Of a stretch of 59,792 nt of DNA, positions 48,141 through 56,805 are shown one piece after another. Origin of the DNA: Streptomyces sp. A1277 (GTDB lineage: Bacteria > Actinomycetota > Actinomycetes > Streptomycetales > Streptomycetaceae); NCBI RefSeq assembly GCF_004795015.1, contig NZ_SSBI01000051.1, forward strand, positions 1 to 59,792. Direction: 5' to 3'. A program made the position numbers and the translations under genes. Position 1 is the stretch's first letter; each line of letters begins with the position of its first letter. The notes under the pieces are model-generated. The model did not search any database. It saw only the letters and a list, made by a program, of their open reading frames with translations, and was not told the DNA's origin.

Positions 48141-48651
48141 GCTGCTTGCCGACGCCCAGCACACGGCGGTCCACCTAGAGATGCGCGACGTCTACGCCGT
48201 GGGTGACGAGAGCGACGACTACGCCACCTTCCTGCGCACCGGCGTTCCGAACCTCGACCCGGCCCGCTCGTTCTGGCCCCAGTGGATGCCGCTCGTGAAG
48301 GACGCGGTCGCCCGCGGCGTGGTGATGCGTCGCGCGCGGATCGTCTCCGAGCCGGTCACCGACTACATCCGCTACGAGCACGCCATCACCCCGCTCAACC
48401 TTCAGGCCGGAGAGGAGGTGCGCTGGCTGCCCCGCCGCCACGCGAGCGACATTCCGTTGCCCGGCAACGACTTCTGGCTCCTGGACGACCGGCTCGTGCA
48501 GTTCCATCACTTCACCGGCACCGGCGACTGGGCGAGTGACGGTAGGGAGCGCACCACCGACCCGGCCGCCGTCGCGCTGTGCCACGCCGCCTTCGAGACC
48601 GTGTGGGAGCGCGGCATCCCGCACGAGAAGTACACCGTCCAGGTCCACTGA
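48097..48651 (+). CDS. DUF6879-type protein
   Basis: A 184-residue protein from ATG 48097, six bases after GGAGG, inside the end of the previous gene. It matches DUF6879 as I know it: FAELLADAQHTAVHLEMRDV, WMPLVKDAVARGVVMRRARI, VSEPVTDYIRYEHAITPLNL, and WLPRRHASDIPLPGNDFWLL. The family regularly neighbours XRE-DUF5753 regulators, as here, and is thought to belong to their WhiJ-like regulatory pairs. Confidence 0.78.
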   Translation: MPLNAQQLNTATFAELLADAQHTAVHLEMRDVYAVGDESDDYATFLRTGVPNLDPARSFWPQWMPLVKDAVARGVVMRRARIVSEPVTDYIRYEHAITPLNLQAGEEVRWLPRRHASDIPLPGNDFWLLDDRLVQFHHFTGTGDWASDGRERTTDPAAVALCHAAFETVWERGIPHEKYTVQVH

Positions 48652-48661
48652 GTAGAGCACC

Positions 48662-49510
48662 GTGAGCGCATCCCCATCGTCCAGTGCACAGGCCGCCCGT
48701 GAGGCGCTGGCCGTGCGGTTGCAGCACCTGCGTAAGGACGCCGGCCTCACCGGGAAGGAACTCTCCGCCCGGTGCGGCTGGCACCCCGCGAAGACCACCC
48801 GCATCCAGAAGGGCGACGCCCCGCCCTCCGACGCGGACATCCGTGCCTGGTGTTCGGCGTGCGGTGCGGACGACCAGGTCGACGACCTCATCGCCACCGC
48901 CCGTGCCGTCGACTCGATGTACCTGGAGTGGCGCCGCCTCCACAAGGACGGGATGCGCAAGGTCCAGCAGGACTGGAACACCCTGCACGAACAGACCCGC
49001 GTCTGCCGGGTCTACGTCTCCAACGTGCCGCCCGGGTTCTTCCAGACCCCCGGCTTCGCCACCGCCCTCATGGAGCAGATCACCCGCTTCCAGGGCACCC
49101 CCAACGACGTCGCCGAAGCGGTCGCCGCCCGCATCGCCCGCTCCCGCTTCCTCTACGAGGGCGGGCACCGCTACGTCGTCCTTATGGAGGAATCCGTCCT
49201 GCGCTACCGCACCGCCGACCTCGACGCGATGCGCGGCCAGCTGCGCCACCTCCTGGCCGTGATGCCGCTCGCCTCCGTCTCGCTCGGGATCATCCCGTTC
49301 ACCGCGCAGCGCACCGTGTGGCCGCTGGAGGCGTTCTACGTCCACGACGACACCACGGCCGTGGTGGAGACGCTGACGGCGGAGATCAAGGTGAGGCAGC
49401 CACGCGAGCTCGCCGACTACGCGCGGGCGTTCGCCGGCCTCGCGGAGATGGCCGTGTACGGCCACGCAGCCCGCGCCCTCATCCAGGCCGCGATCGACGT
49501 GCTGGAGTGA
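48662..49510 (+). CDS. XRE-family regulator with DUF5753
   Basis: A 282-residue protein from GTG 48662. Residues 18-75 are an XRE HTH (AVRLQHLRKDAGLTGKELSA, RCGWHPAKTTRIQKGDAPPS). Residues about 90-280 are DUF5753 (VYVSNVPPGFFQTPGFATAL, RIARSRFLYEGGHRYVVLME, LGIIPFTAQRTVWPLEAFYV, FAGLAEMAVYGHAARALI). These WhiJ-like proteins are abundant in Streptomyces and pair with small partners. It is the third gene of the module that begins at 47862. Confidence 0.9.
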   Translation: MSASPSSSAQAAREALAVRLQHLRKDAGLTGKELSARCGWHPAKTTRIQKGDAPPSDADIRAWCSACGADDQVDDLIATARAVDSMYLEWRRLHKDGMRKVQQDWNTLHEQTRVCRVYVSNVPPGFFQTPGFATALMEQITRFQGTPNDVAEAVAARIARSRFLYEGGHRYVVLMEESVLRYRTADLDAMRGQLRHLLAVMPLASVSLGIIPFTAQRTVWPLEAFYVHDDTTAVVETLTAEIKVRQPRELADYARAFAGLAEMAVYGHAARALIQAAIDVLE

Positions 49511-49514
49511 AGTT

Positions 49515-49565
49515 CCGCAATTACCCGCAATTTCGTTGAGGACCGTGCGGCCGCCTCCGTAGCGT
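49515..49565 (+). promoter_or_regulatory. Promoter with direct repeats
   Basis: TTGAGG (49536-49541), an 18-base spacer and TAGCGT (49560-49565) form a plausible promoter for the gene at 49606. Just upstream CCGCAATTACCCGCAATTT (49515-49533) has two copies of CCGCAATT 11 bases apart, a type of repeat often found at sites controlled by WhiJ-like XRE proteins (inference). Confidence 0.55.
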
Positions 49566-49605
49566 CGAACGACACTGACGCACCCAGCACACGGAGGCGG
49601 TGCCC

Positions 49606-49794
49606 ATGAGCGCACCCACACCCGCCGGCCCCCAACCGGAAGCCCCTGGCCTCCAGGCGCTCTCCTTCGGCCGGCCCTCCCCGGCGTTGATCGCCCGTGC
49701 AGACCGCGGCTACGCCCGCTTCCTCGCCGTCCAGGCCCCGGGCGCCAGCACCGGCGACCACGTCCAGGACGACAACGTGGCGGGCGCCCGATGA
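49606..49794 (+). CDS. 62-residue protein, unknown
   Basis: ATG 49606, eight bases after GGAGG. Proline-rich start, then ALSFGRPSPALIARADRGYA and a short acidic end. Its stop overlaps the DUF6415 gene start by four bases; small genes of this kind often precede DUF6415 genes. Confidence 0.55.
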   Translation: MSAPTPAGPQPEAPGLQALSFGRPSPALIARADRGYARFLAVQAPGASTGDHVQDDNVAGAR

Positions 49795-50189
49795 CCGACA
49801 CCCACGTAGTGCTCTACGACCCCCTCGGGCTGATCGAAGCAGAACTCCCCCTGGACCGGGAGCTCCACAAGGGTCTGGTCAAAGCCGTCCTGGGATGGAC
49901 CGGCGACCCCGGCCTGCCACCTGCGGACCTGAAGCAGATCACGCTGCTGCTCACCGGCTCCGCCCGCGCCGTCGCCGCCGACGTCCGTCGCGCCGCGGAC
50001 CTGCTGCCCCAAGAGCACGCCGCCCGCGTCCTGGCCGACGTCGTCCTCGAGGAAGCCGACCGACGCCTGTCCGTCCCAGCAGAAGGCACCTCCCGCTGCA
50101 CCCAGCGCCACGCCCGCCTCGTACGCGCCCTGTACGAGCGCTTGGACCGCCTCGTCAGCGCCGCCCCCGAGCCGGCCAAGACCCCCTGA
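49791..50189 (+). CDS. DUF6415-type protein
   Basis: A 132-residue helical protein from ATG 49791. Pattern as I remember for DUF6415: LKQITLLLTGSARAVAADVR, AADLLPQEHAARVLADVVLE, EADRRLSVPAEGTSRCTQRH and ARLVRALYERLDRL. The family is Streptomyces-specific, of unknown function, and is often near XRE-DUF5753 genes, as here. Confidence 0.72.
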   Translation: MTDTHVVLYDPLGLIEAELPLDRELHKGLVKAVLGWTGDPGLPPADLKQITLLLTGSARAVAADVRRAADLLPQEHAARVLADVVLEEADRRLSVPAEGTSRCTQRHARLVRALYERLDRLVSAAPEPAKTP

Positions 50190-50311
50190 GACCGCCGCCC
50201 GCCCGGACGGGACCAACAACCCCGGGTGCGCGGCGCACGGCACCACAAGGCACCACACCCGTTCCAATCCGGGCGGGGCGAGCACCACTCGACACCGAGA
50301 GGGGCACCACC

Positions 50312-50713
50312 ATGAGCACCGCAACGACCGAGCTGCGCCGGTTCCTGACCATCACCGGCCGACGCTTCAAGAACGGCCAGGGCGCACCCGAGATGTTCTC
50401 CCCGGCCGTGGACAAGGAGTGGCACGAACTGCTCGGCACCCCCGCCTACGCGGCCCTGTGCCAGGAGACCGCCGGCCAGCCCATCCGTCACGTCGCGAAC
50501 AACGGCCACGGCCCGATCGCCTGGGTCACCGCCTACGAAGAGGCGTACGGACCGCTGCCGGAGATCTGGTTCACCGACGCCCACGGCAACGTCGACCAGG
50601 CCGCCATCGCCCGCTATCGGGAGACCGGCACCGTGGTCGCCGAATGGGACTGCGGCCCCGCCGGAGGCGACGGCGACAACGTGCCCGACCAGCCGGAGAC
50701 CGCCCGCCGGTGA
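50312..50713 (+). CDS. Unknown protein, first gene of a kinase-acetyltransferase operon
   Basis: A 133-residue protein from ATG 50312 with GAGAGGGG upstream. Mixed fold (ELRRFLTITGRRFKNGQGAP, CQETAGQPIRHVANNGHGPI, WVTAYEEAYGPLPEIWFTDA). No recognised motif. Its stop overlaps the next start by four bases, heading a run of four tightly coupled genes. Confidence 0.6.
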   Translation: MSTATTELRRFLTITGRRFKNGQGAPEMFSPAVDKEWHELLGTPAYAALCQETAGQPIRHVANNGHGPIAWVTAYEEAYGPLPEIWFTDAHGNVDQAAIARYRETGTVVAEWDCGPAGGDGDNVPDQPETARR

Positions 50714-51408
50714 CCACCAGCCGTACCAACGCAGCGCCCCGGCCCACCGCCGGGGCGCTGCGCCTCGTTGAGGCCAGCACCACCCGGCCCAGGTCCGTGG
50801 ACATCAGCGACTACGCACGCCAGATGACCGCCCACTGCCCCTACCTCGCCCCCTCCCTCCAGCAGGACGTGACGACCTGGACTGTCTACCGCGCCGACGG
50901 CGACGCCGAAGCCGTCCAGGCGGAGCTCTTCCACGCGGGCGCCCAAGCAGCGGAGTGGCTGAGACCCTTGCTGAACCGGCCCCACGGCCTTCTGCGGTGC
51001 GAGAACATCGTCCTGTTGGGCGACGTACCCGGTGCCCGGCACCGTGACTTGATGGCCTGGCCGCACTGGGTGTTGAAGAACCTCTACGGCCCGGTCGGGG
51101 TGATGTTCGGCAAGTTCTACGCGGGAGAAGAGGAAGTCACCGGGGCCGGCCACCGGATCCCGGCCGCCCCCGCCTCGTTCCTCCCCGTGCGGGCCGCCGT
51201 CCGCCGCCGCGACCCACGCTTCCTGAGTGCGACCCCCGACCTGGCCGCAGCCCTCGCCGCGGCCGACGACGACGGCCGCGACGTGTTCGAGCACATCCCC
51301 ACCGAGTGGAAGGACATCCGCACATGGGCCAGGAACCTCCTCCCCCCGGCGAAGCCGTCGCCCTCCTCACCGGCCATACCGGCGAACCCACCACGATCCA
51401 GCTCCTGA
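50710..51408 (+). CDS. Unknown protein (possibly DUF6875), operon with kinase-like gene
   Basis: A 232-residue protein from GTG 50710. Recognisable blocks: CPYLAPSLQQDVTTWTVYRA, LLNRPHGLLRCENIVLLGDV, LMAWPHWVLKNLYGPVGVMF and GKFYAGEEE, which remind me of DUF6875; this is uncertain. No catalytic motif. The last 85 bases overlap the start of the kinase-like gene in another frame. Confidence 0.6.
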   Translation: MTTSRTNAAPRPTAGALRLVEASTTRPRSVDISDYARQMTAHCPYLAPSLQQDVTTWTVYRADGDAEAVQAELFHAGAQAAEWLRPLLNRPHGLLRCENIVLLGDVPGARHRDLMAWPHWVLKNLYGPVGVMFGKFYAGEEEVTGAGHRIPAAPASFLPVRAAVRRRDPRFLSATPDLAAALAAADDDGRDVFEHIPTEWKDIRTWARNLLPPAKPSPSSPAIPANPPRSSS

Positions 51409-52208
51409 GCGACCGGCGCGGCTCCCGGGCCTGGAAGGTGCAGGGCCCCACGGGGGCGGTCGCGGTGAAGGCCAACACCCCCGACGCGGACAACGCCTAC
51501 GAGAAGGCCGCAGAGATGGCCCAGGAGGACGACCACCTTCTTCGCCTCACGGCCGCCGGGGTCATCAGCCCCGACTACCGGGTGATCGCCGGGACGTGGG
51601 AGGGCGGCCGGTGGCTGGCCGTCAACTGGATCGACGGCGTACCCCTGTGGCGGGCCCTCGCCCTCGCCCGCGGGCCCGAAGGAGATTGTGCCGCGGCCCG
51701 GCCCTGGCTCACGGGCATCGCCCGCAGCTGGTCGGAGCACCTTGCCCGGATGCACACGGCAGGCTGGGCTCACGCTGACGTCCAGCCCACCAACACCCTC
51801 GTCACGAACGACGGCCAGGCGGCGGTCATCGACTACGCCCTCGCGTGCGGCCCCGGAGGCGGCCGCCCCGTTCCGTACCGGGGGGCCCTCACCCACACCA
51901 CCGCCCCCGAGATCGCCGCCGCGATCCTCTCCACCCCCGCCGACACCCACATCCAGGCACAGCCGGCCGCCGACATCTGGAGCCTGGGCGCCTCCCTGTT
52001 CTGGTGCTGGACCGGCCACCGACCCGTCCCCTATGACAACGACCTCGACCGGCTGGAGAAGCTGGCCGCCATCGCCAAGGGCACCACCACCGCGCTACGC
52101 AACGTCCGCCCGTGGCCCTTCCCCGCGTTCGAGGACACCATCACCGCATGCCTGGCCCCCAATCCCGCCGACCGGCCCACCGCGAAGGAACTGACCACCG
52201 CATGGTGA
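51324..52208 (+). CDS. Protein kinase-like / phosphotransferase protein
   Basis: About 294 residues from ATG 51324 (GGAAGGA upstream). Kinase features: VAVKANTPDADNAYEKAAEM with the VAVK lysine, the catalytic loop GWAHADVQPTNTLVTNDGQA (His-x-Asp...Asn, with QPTN in place of KPEN) and IDYALACG in place of DFG. The C-lobe is present (DIWSLGASLFWCWTGHRPVP, LAPNPADRPTAKELT), so the overall plan is a Ser/Thr kinase. The Asp of the third motif is kept. It may phosphorylate a small molecule or a protein from this operon. Confidence 0.78.
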   Translation: MGQEPPPPGEAVALLTGHTGEPTTIQLLSDRRGSRAWKVQGPTGAVAVKANTPDADNAYEKAAEMAQEDDHLLRLTAAGVISPDYRVIAGTWEGGRWLAVNWIDGVPLWRALALARGPEGDCAAARPWLTGIARSWSEHLARMHTAGWAHADVQPTNTLVTNDGQAAVIDYALACGPGGGRPVPYRGALTHTTAPEIAAAILSTPADTHIQAQPAADIWSLGASLFWCWTGHRPVPYDNDLDRLEKLAAIAKGTTTALRNVRPWPFPAFEDTITACLAPNPADRPTAKELTTAW

Positions 52209-52696
52209 CCCTGCGCGCCCTGTGCCCCGACGACGCCACCGCCCTCACCCGCGTCTACAGCGGCGCCTCCATCCGGCACACCACCGGCAAGCCCCTCACC
52301 CTCGACCAGGCCCACGAGAAGATCCGCACCGCCCTCGCCCGAGCTGCCGAATCCCCACGCGCACAGTGGAGCTGGGGCATCCTCACCGCAGACGAGATGA
52401 TCGGCCTGATCTCCCTGCGGCGACGCACCCCGTCCATGGGCACCATCAGCTACATCCTCCGCGAGGACACCTGGGGCCACGGCTACGCCACCCAGGCCGC
52501 GCGCCAGGTCCTCGCCGTCGCCTTCACCACCGCCGGCCTCAACAGGCTGGAGGCCATGCACCACCCCGACAACCCCGCCTCCGGCCGGGTCCTGGCCAAA
52601 GCCGGGTTCACCCGCATCGGCACATCCGACCGGCACACCGACGATGGGACCGCAGTGCCGTACGAGCTGTACGCGTTGGAGCGCGACAGCACCTGA
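52202..52696 (+). CDS. GNAT-family N-acetyltransferase (RimJ/RimL type)
   Basis: A 164-residue protein from ATG 52202, overlapping the kinase-like gene. RimJ-like blocks: VTLRALCPDDATALTRVYSG, WGILTADEMIGLISLRRRTP, ISYILREDTWGHGYATQAAR (acetyl-CoA loop region), LNRLEAMHHPDNPASGRVLA and KAGFTRIG. It is the last gene of the operon beginning at 50312. A target within the operon, such as a small molecule or ribosomal protein N-terminus, is possible but not shown. Confidence 0.88.
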   Translation: MVTLRALCPDDATALTRVYSGASIRHTTGKPLTLDQAHEKIRTALARAAESPRAQWSWGILTADEMIGLISLRRRTPSMGTISYILREDTWGHGYATQAARQVLAVAFTTAGLNRLEAMHHPDNPASGRVLAKAGFTRIGTSDRHTDDGTAVPYELYALERDST

Positions 52697-52829
52697 GACA
52701 GCCACGGCCAACGCATCAGAATCTGGAAACCGGCCGAATACGCCTGGACAGGCTTGCCGACGACGCGGGCCTCGCGGAGACTGACAGATCACCTACCTGA
52801 ACCGCCCCGGGTTCGGTAGAGATCTCAGA

Positions 52830-53315
52830 TTGTGGGGGTTCCTTCGTCGCTCGGTTGGTGGTGAAGGGACGGGTGCCGGTCAGTTCGTCATAGACGGACA
52901 GCGGTCGGCGGCCGACCTCGACGCTGGCGGCAGCGGCTCGGTTCAGCAGGACTTGCAGCGAGCCGGCCTCGGGCCCGGGCAGCTGGTCGCGCCGGGGCTG
53001 GGGCACCACATCGCCGGTGGTGGTCCGGCGTCCGGCCCCGGTGGGCAGGCCATCCCAGTGCCTCTCGTCCACGATCTTCGCGCCGCGGCCGACCGCCCTC
53101 GGGTGGGCAGCCAGCAGTGTGTTCCCGTCGGCGGCGGGAACAGTGGAGTACAGGGTGACCTGCGACTTCGTGGCCCTGATCTCGACGAGCTGGCGTGGGC
53201 GGACCTTGCGGGCGGGCACCGAGTAGAGGTTCGCGTCGAAGGCGACCAGGCAGTCCTTGCCGACGTGCCGCAGATGCCGCTGGGCCACCACATACGGAGT
53301 TGGCGGCAGACCCAC
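52830..53315 (-). mobile_element. IS21-family IstA remnant (C-terminal part)
   Basis: On the minus strand the frame encodes QRHLRHVGKDCLVAFDANLY, SVPARKVRPRQLVEIRATKS, LLAAHPRAVGRGAKIVDERH, and near its end a segment around RRPLSVYDELTG. This is the C-terminal Mu-type beta-barrel region of IS21 IstA. The catalytic DDE core is absent, and no istB follows, so this is a fragment. It adjoins another element remnant at about 53.3-53.4 kb. Confidence 0.75.
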
Positions 53316-53379
53316 CCGTCACCGCATCAACTTTGGTGCACTCTCATCCGTACGAGGTGGTGCATGTTCACTTGTACGC

Positions 53380-53879
53380 CGACAGCCGGGGTGCCGAAAG
53401 AGACGACGGGACTGGATGTGAACAAGAGGACGCCCGGCAGGAAGCGGGGACTCGCCGTGGACGTCATGGGCCTGGTCATCGGCGTGGTGGTCCTCGCCGC
53501 GAGCGCGCACGACAACGAGGTCGGCATCGCCCTGCTGGACCAGGTTTCCGAACGGTGCGGCACGCGCCTGGAGAAGGTGCTGGTCGACCAGGGTTTCAAG
53601 GACGCCGTAATCGTCCACGGGGCGGTGAAGGACATCATTGTCGAGGTGGTCCGGCGCAACCCCGACGACAAGGGCAAAGGCTTCGTCCCGCAGCCGAAGC
53701 GGTGGGTGGTCGAGCAGGTCAACGGCGCCCTCATGCTGCACCGGCGTCTCGCCCGCGACTACGACCACGGGCCCGACAACGCGGCCTCCCGCGTCTACTG
53801 GGCCTCCACCGCCGGCATGCTTCGCCGCCTCACCACCTCTACCCCCACCTGGTGCGACGAGGTCGGGCTGGCCGCATGA
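53380..53879 (+). mobile_element. IS5-family transposase remnant (C-terminal part)
   Basis: The frame encodes KRTPGRKRGLAVDVMGLVIG, VVVLAASAHDNEVGIALLDQ, RLEKVLVDQGFKDAVIVHGA, and WVVEQVNGALMLHRRLARDY, matching the second half of IS5-group DDE transposases (second Asp near VLVDQ, Glu in VVEQ). The first third with the first catalytic Asp is missing, so it is not active by itself. No matching terminal inverted repeats are visible. Confidence 0.75.
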
Positions 53880-54280
53880 ACGTCAGCGAACTTCTGCGGC
53901 TGCTGCAGAGCGAACACGACGAGACCGCCGCACGCGCCGACCACCTGCGCGAGCAGATCGAGCGGCTCAGCACTGCCCTCGCCGAGACCGGAGCCCGCCT
54001 GGCCGAACTCACTGCCACCCGCAAGGTCATCGACGGCCTCACCCCGCCCGACCACGAACCGGCCCCCGCGCAGGCCACCACCGCCACCGTTTACCAGCGC
54101 ATTGTGACCGCGTTCAACGAACACCCCGGCAAGGTGTTCCGCGTCCACGACCTGCACGAGCACCTCGGCCTGCCCACCGATGAGCCCTCGATCAATGTCA
54201 CCCGTTCCCGCCTGGGACGACTCGCCCGCCAGGGATTCCTCGAGCAACCCGGACGCGGCCGCTACCAGAAACGGACTTAA
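53876..54280 (+). CDS. Coiled-coil/winged-helix accessory protein of the IS5-type element
   Basis: A 134-residue protein from ATG 53876 (ATGA overlap with the transposase remnant). An N-terminal coiled coil (LLRLLQSEHDETAARADHLR, LSTALAETGARLAELTATR) joins a winged helix (TVYQRIVTAFNEHPGKVFRV, INVTRSRLGRLARQGFLEQP, GRGRYQKR). I recall such genes following IS5-type transposases in Streptomyces. It looks intact. Confidence 0.65.
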   Translation: MNVSELLRLLQSEHDETAARADHLREQIERLSTALAETGARLAELTATRKVIDGLTPPDHEPAPAQATTATVYQRIVTAFNEHPGKVFRVHDLHEHLGLPTDEPSINVTRSRLGRLARQGFLEQPGRGRYQKRT

Positions 54281-54525
54281 CGCCCACTAAGAGCGCCTGC
54301 ACCGCCCTCCCGAACGCCGCCGCACCGCCAGCGACACGCTCGGTGCGGCTGGCCGTATCGGCAACCCGATGTGACGGCGCCGCAGGGCATAGAGATGGCC
54401 GGACATTCCGCGCCGATGCACCTGATCGGTGGCCGCCGGGGGGGAGGTGCCGGTTGCCCGGGGGCCCATTGTCAGTGGCGGGCTCTAGGCTCAGCACTAC
54501 TTGAGCCCTGGAAGAAGGTGGGGTG

Positions 54526-55458
54526 GTGTCCATGGCCGCCGATTTCGTCGCTTTGCATGAACCGCTTGTGGAGTGGGTCTTCGAGCAGACCTCCGGGAAC
54601 CCGACGGAGGAGTACGTGTCGATCACCGCCTTCGGTGAACTGCACGGACTCACGGAACAGCAGTCCTACCAGCTGTTGCAGACGTGTAAGGCATGGAGCT
54701 TGCTGGACGACCGCTACGTTACGTTCGACGAGCCGGCAGCGAATCTGACCCCTCTCGGTCTGCAGTGGGTCCAGGAACGCCTGCGTCGGCGTGCTGACCC
54801 CATGAAGCGCGCCGTGGCCGCACGCCAGGGCCTGCTGAAGTGGCTGTGGCACCAGAAGCACGAAGGAATTACCTCTCCTGAGGTCGAGGGGGTGCTCGGC
54901 TCGCCGTTCTCGCTCTTCGAGGGAGAACGGCTGACACTCCGCGAGGTCGACCGCGCTGGTGCCACCCTCCGGTCCAAGGGCCTGATCGCCGGGACCATGA
55001 CGGGCCAGACCGAGGGCCCCGTCCTGGCAGACATCACGGCAGAAGGGCAGGACTGCGTGGAGCAGTACGAGGGTGACATCAGCGCCTACGAACGCCGGAA
55101 CGCCACCGGAAACACGACGTTCAACATTGAGCAGAACTCTGGCAACATCGCGAGCAACAGCAGCCGCGTCACACAGAACGCCGTGACGCGGAACGGGTTC
55201 GATCCGGAGAAGATCCTGGAGGCGGTGAGTCTCCTCCAGCAGCTGGCCCCGTCTCTGACCCCGGACGCCGACGAACAGGAGGAGCTCCGCGCCCAGGCCG
55301 GGGATCTTCAGGCAGCTGCCAGCGACCCGGCATCGGACCGTGGGACGCTGCGGCGCCTCTCGGAGGGCCTCGTGACGACCCTTCGCCGCCTTGCCCATTC
55401 ACCCGGTGTCCAGCGCCTTGCCATCGACGCAGTAGAGCGGGGAGTCCAGAGCCTGTAG
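54526..55458 (+). CDS. Two-domain protein with a repetitive Asn-rich middle, putative accessory/defence
   Basis: About 310 residues; the start is uncertain among GTG 54523, GTG 54526 and ATG 54532 (GAAGG upstream favours the last two). The N-terminal 170 residues are all-helical with two winged-helix-like parts (ITAFGELHGLTEQQSYQLLQ, REVDRAGATLRSKGLIAGTM). A short Asn/Thr-rich strand region follows (NTTFNIEQNSGNIASNSSRV), a style seen in some defence-associated linkers, then a helical C-terminus (ILEAVSLLQQLAPSLTPDAD). No enzyme motif. Next to IS debris and with different codon use from the plasmid core, it may have been acquired. Confidence 0.65.
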   Translation: MSMAADFVALHEPLVEWVFEQTSGNPTEEYVSITAFGELHGLTEQQSYQLLQTCKAWSLLDDRYVTFDEPAANLTPLGLQWVQERLRRRADPMKRAVAARQGLLKWLWHQKHEGITSPEVEGVLGSPFSLFEGERLTLREVDRAGATLRSKGLIAGTMTGQTEGPVLADITAEGQDCVEQYEGDISAYERRNATGNTTFNIEQNSGNIASNSSRVTQNAVTRNGFDPEKILEAVSLLQQLAPSLTPDADEQEELRAQAGDLQAAASDPASDRGTLRRLSEGLVTTLRRLAHSPGVQRLAIDAVERGVQSL

Positions 55459-55589
55459 GGCAGCACTCGTCAGCAGGTGAGGTAAACGGGGGTCCGCGCC
55501 GGAGCAGGCACGAACCCCCGTTCGCGTCCCTGAAGGCTCTCTGCCCGCACGCCCCCGCCCTGCTCGCGGCCGGGGCCGGGCCCGAAACA

Positions 55590-55668
55590 CCAGGGCCTAC
55601 ACGCACGCTAGTGCGATGCTGCAGCTCAGAACCCTCGGGCATCGCACCCCAGGGCGTGTAGGGCCTGG
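55590..55668. other. Nested inverted repeats with telomere-like word
   Basis: Outer perfect 15-bp arms at 55590-55604 and 55654-55668 enclose an inner perfect 8-bp pair at 55612-55619 and 55639-55646. The right outer arm, continuing GCGTGTAGGGCCTGGG, shares 14 bases with subtelomeric sequence near 219-232. The rest of 55459-55905 contains nothing I can support as a gene. Confidence 0.6.
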
Positions 55669-55905
55669 GTCCGGTGCCTCTGGCCCAGGACAGCGAAGGT
55701 CCCGGCCCGCCCGCGCGCCCCGGGGCTCTGCCGCCGGTTTCACCGCCGCTCACGAGTCGTCAGGTGCGCCGCCCACCCCAGCGATTGGACGGCCCACGCT
55801 GTTGCGGCCCCAGTGCGGTTCCTCCATCGAGGTCTCGTCCGTCGAGCAGGACGCAGATCTGCCCTTGTAGTGGGAGGGCCTACTCCGGAGCTCGAACCTG
55901 ACGAT

Positions 55906-56805
55906 TTAACACAGCGCGCCTGGCGGGTACTTGACCACGCTCTCGTTCTCGTCGTTCCATGTCCAGATCGCTGACTCTCGCCAGAGGGCGGGATAGTCCT
56001 GTCGTGGCTGTGCGTACGGGGTCTCGGCCGGTCCCTGGCATTGCTCGCCGGTTGCCCCATCGATCCACTCATCTGTGTCGACCAGAGACGGCCGCCAGCT
56101 CGCGTCACCGATCAGGATGGCACGGACACTGGCCAGTTTGATCTTTCCGCTAGGCAGAGGGAGACGCCACTCCCGCTCGTGCATCCATGCCGAGGTTGGG
56201 CCGACGCGAACCGCCCAGTGATCCATTCCGAGCTTCTTGAAGAACTTGTACTGCTCGTCTGGCACGTAAGCCACGGCGCCTCCGCCGAGCTCTAGCAGAG
56301 ACGTTCGGCTGCCCACGATGCCCCAGGGCTGGACCTTCCGGAGCTTGATTAGGAAGGCTAGGTGTGCCGACGGCGACTCCGAGAAACATGCACAAGGAGT
56401 GGTCGCGCCAAAGGGCGGGAAGGCACGTAGTGTCCTCTCAGAGATGATTGCGTCAAGACGTTGCTGTGGTGTCATCTCCTGTATGGGCTCGGGCACGGCG
56501 TTGGGGTGGTCGCCGATGCGCGCAGTGAAATGGAAGAGGTCGTCGCTCTGCGCAGGCCCCAAAATTCCCAGATCCAAGTCAGCCCCCCCGGCCAATCTCC
56601 TGGTGCGTCCCCCCTGGATGCACCGGGTCAACGTATCGCCCGCTGCATGCACCTCCACCGGCTCCCGCGCCGCCTGAACCCCCGGGTCGGACAGCACAGC
56701 CGAGATGACGTCCTCCGCTTCCTCGAAGGTTCTGGTGCGCGCGTGCCGCCGCACCGCGTCCTGAACCCGCTGCTCCGCGGCCTCCTGGTCGTTCGCGCTC
56801 ATCAT
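55906..56805 (-). CDS. Unknown protein coupled to the telomere helicase
   Basis: About 299 residues from ATG 56805, whose start overlaps the helicase stop by four bases (ATGA), with GAAGGAG upstream. The first 80 residues are helical; the rest is beta-rich (DLFHFTARIGDHPNAVPEPI, TLRAFPPFGATTPCACFSES, WGIVGSRTSLLELGGGAVAY, VPDEQYKFFKKLGMDHWAVR, HEREWRLPLPSG). The CFSE and HEREWR motifs recall a family of abortive-infection or DUF2971-like proteins, but I cannot name it. Tight coupling to the helicase suggests that they work together. Confidence 0.65.
   Translation of the reverse strand: MMSANDQEAAEQRVQDAVRRHARTRTFEEAEDVISAVLSDPGVQAAREPVEVHAAGDTLTRCIQGGRTRRLAGGADLDLGILGPAQSDDLFHFTARIGDHPNAVPEPIQEMTPQQRLDAIISERTLRAFPPFGATTPCACFSESPSAHLAFLIKLRKVQPWGIVGSRTSLLELGGGAVAYVPDEQYKFFKKLGMDHWAVRVGPTSAWMHEREWRLPLPSGKIKLASVRAILIGDASWRPSLVDTDEWIDGATGEQCQGPAETPYAQPRQDYPALWRESAIWTWNDENESVVKYPPGALC

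Noticed and set aside
52716..52829. Extension of the IS21 IstA frame to the stop at 52716
   Set aside because: The last 38 or so residues do not look like IstA; the element boundary is probably near 52.83 kb.
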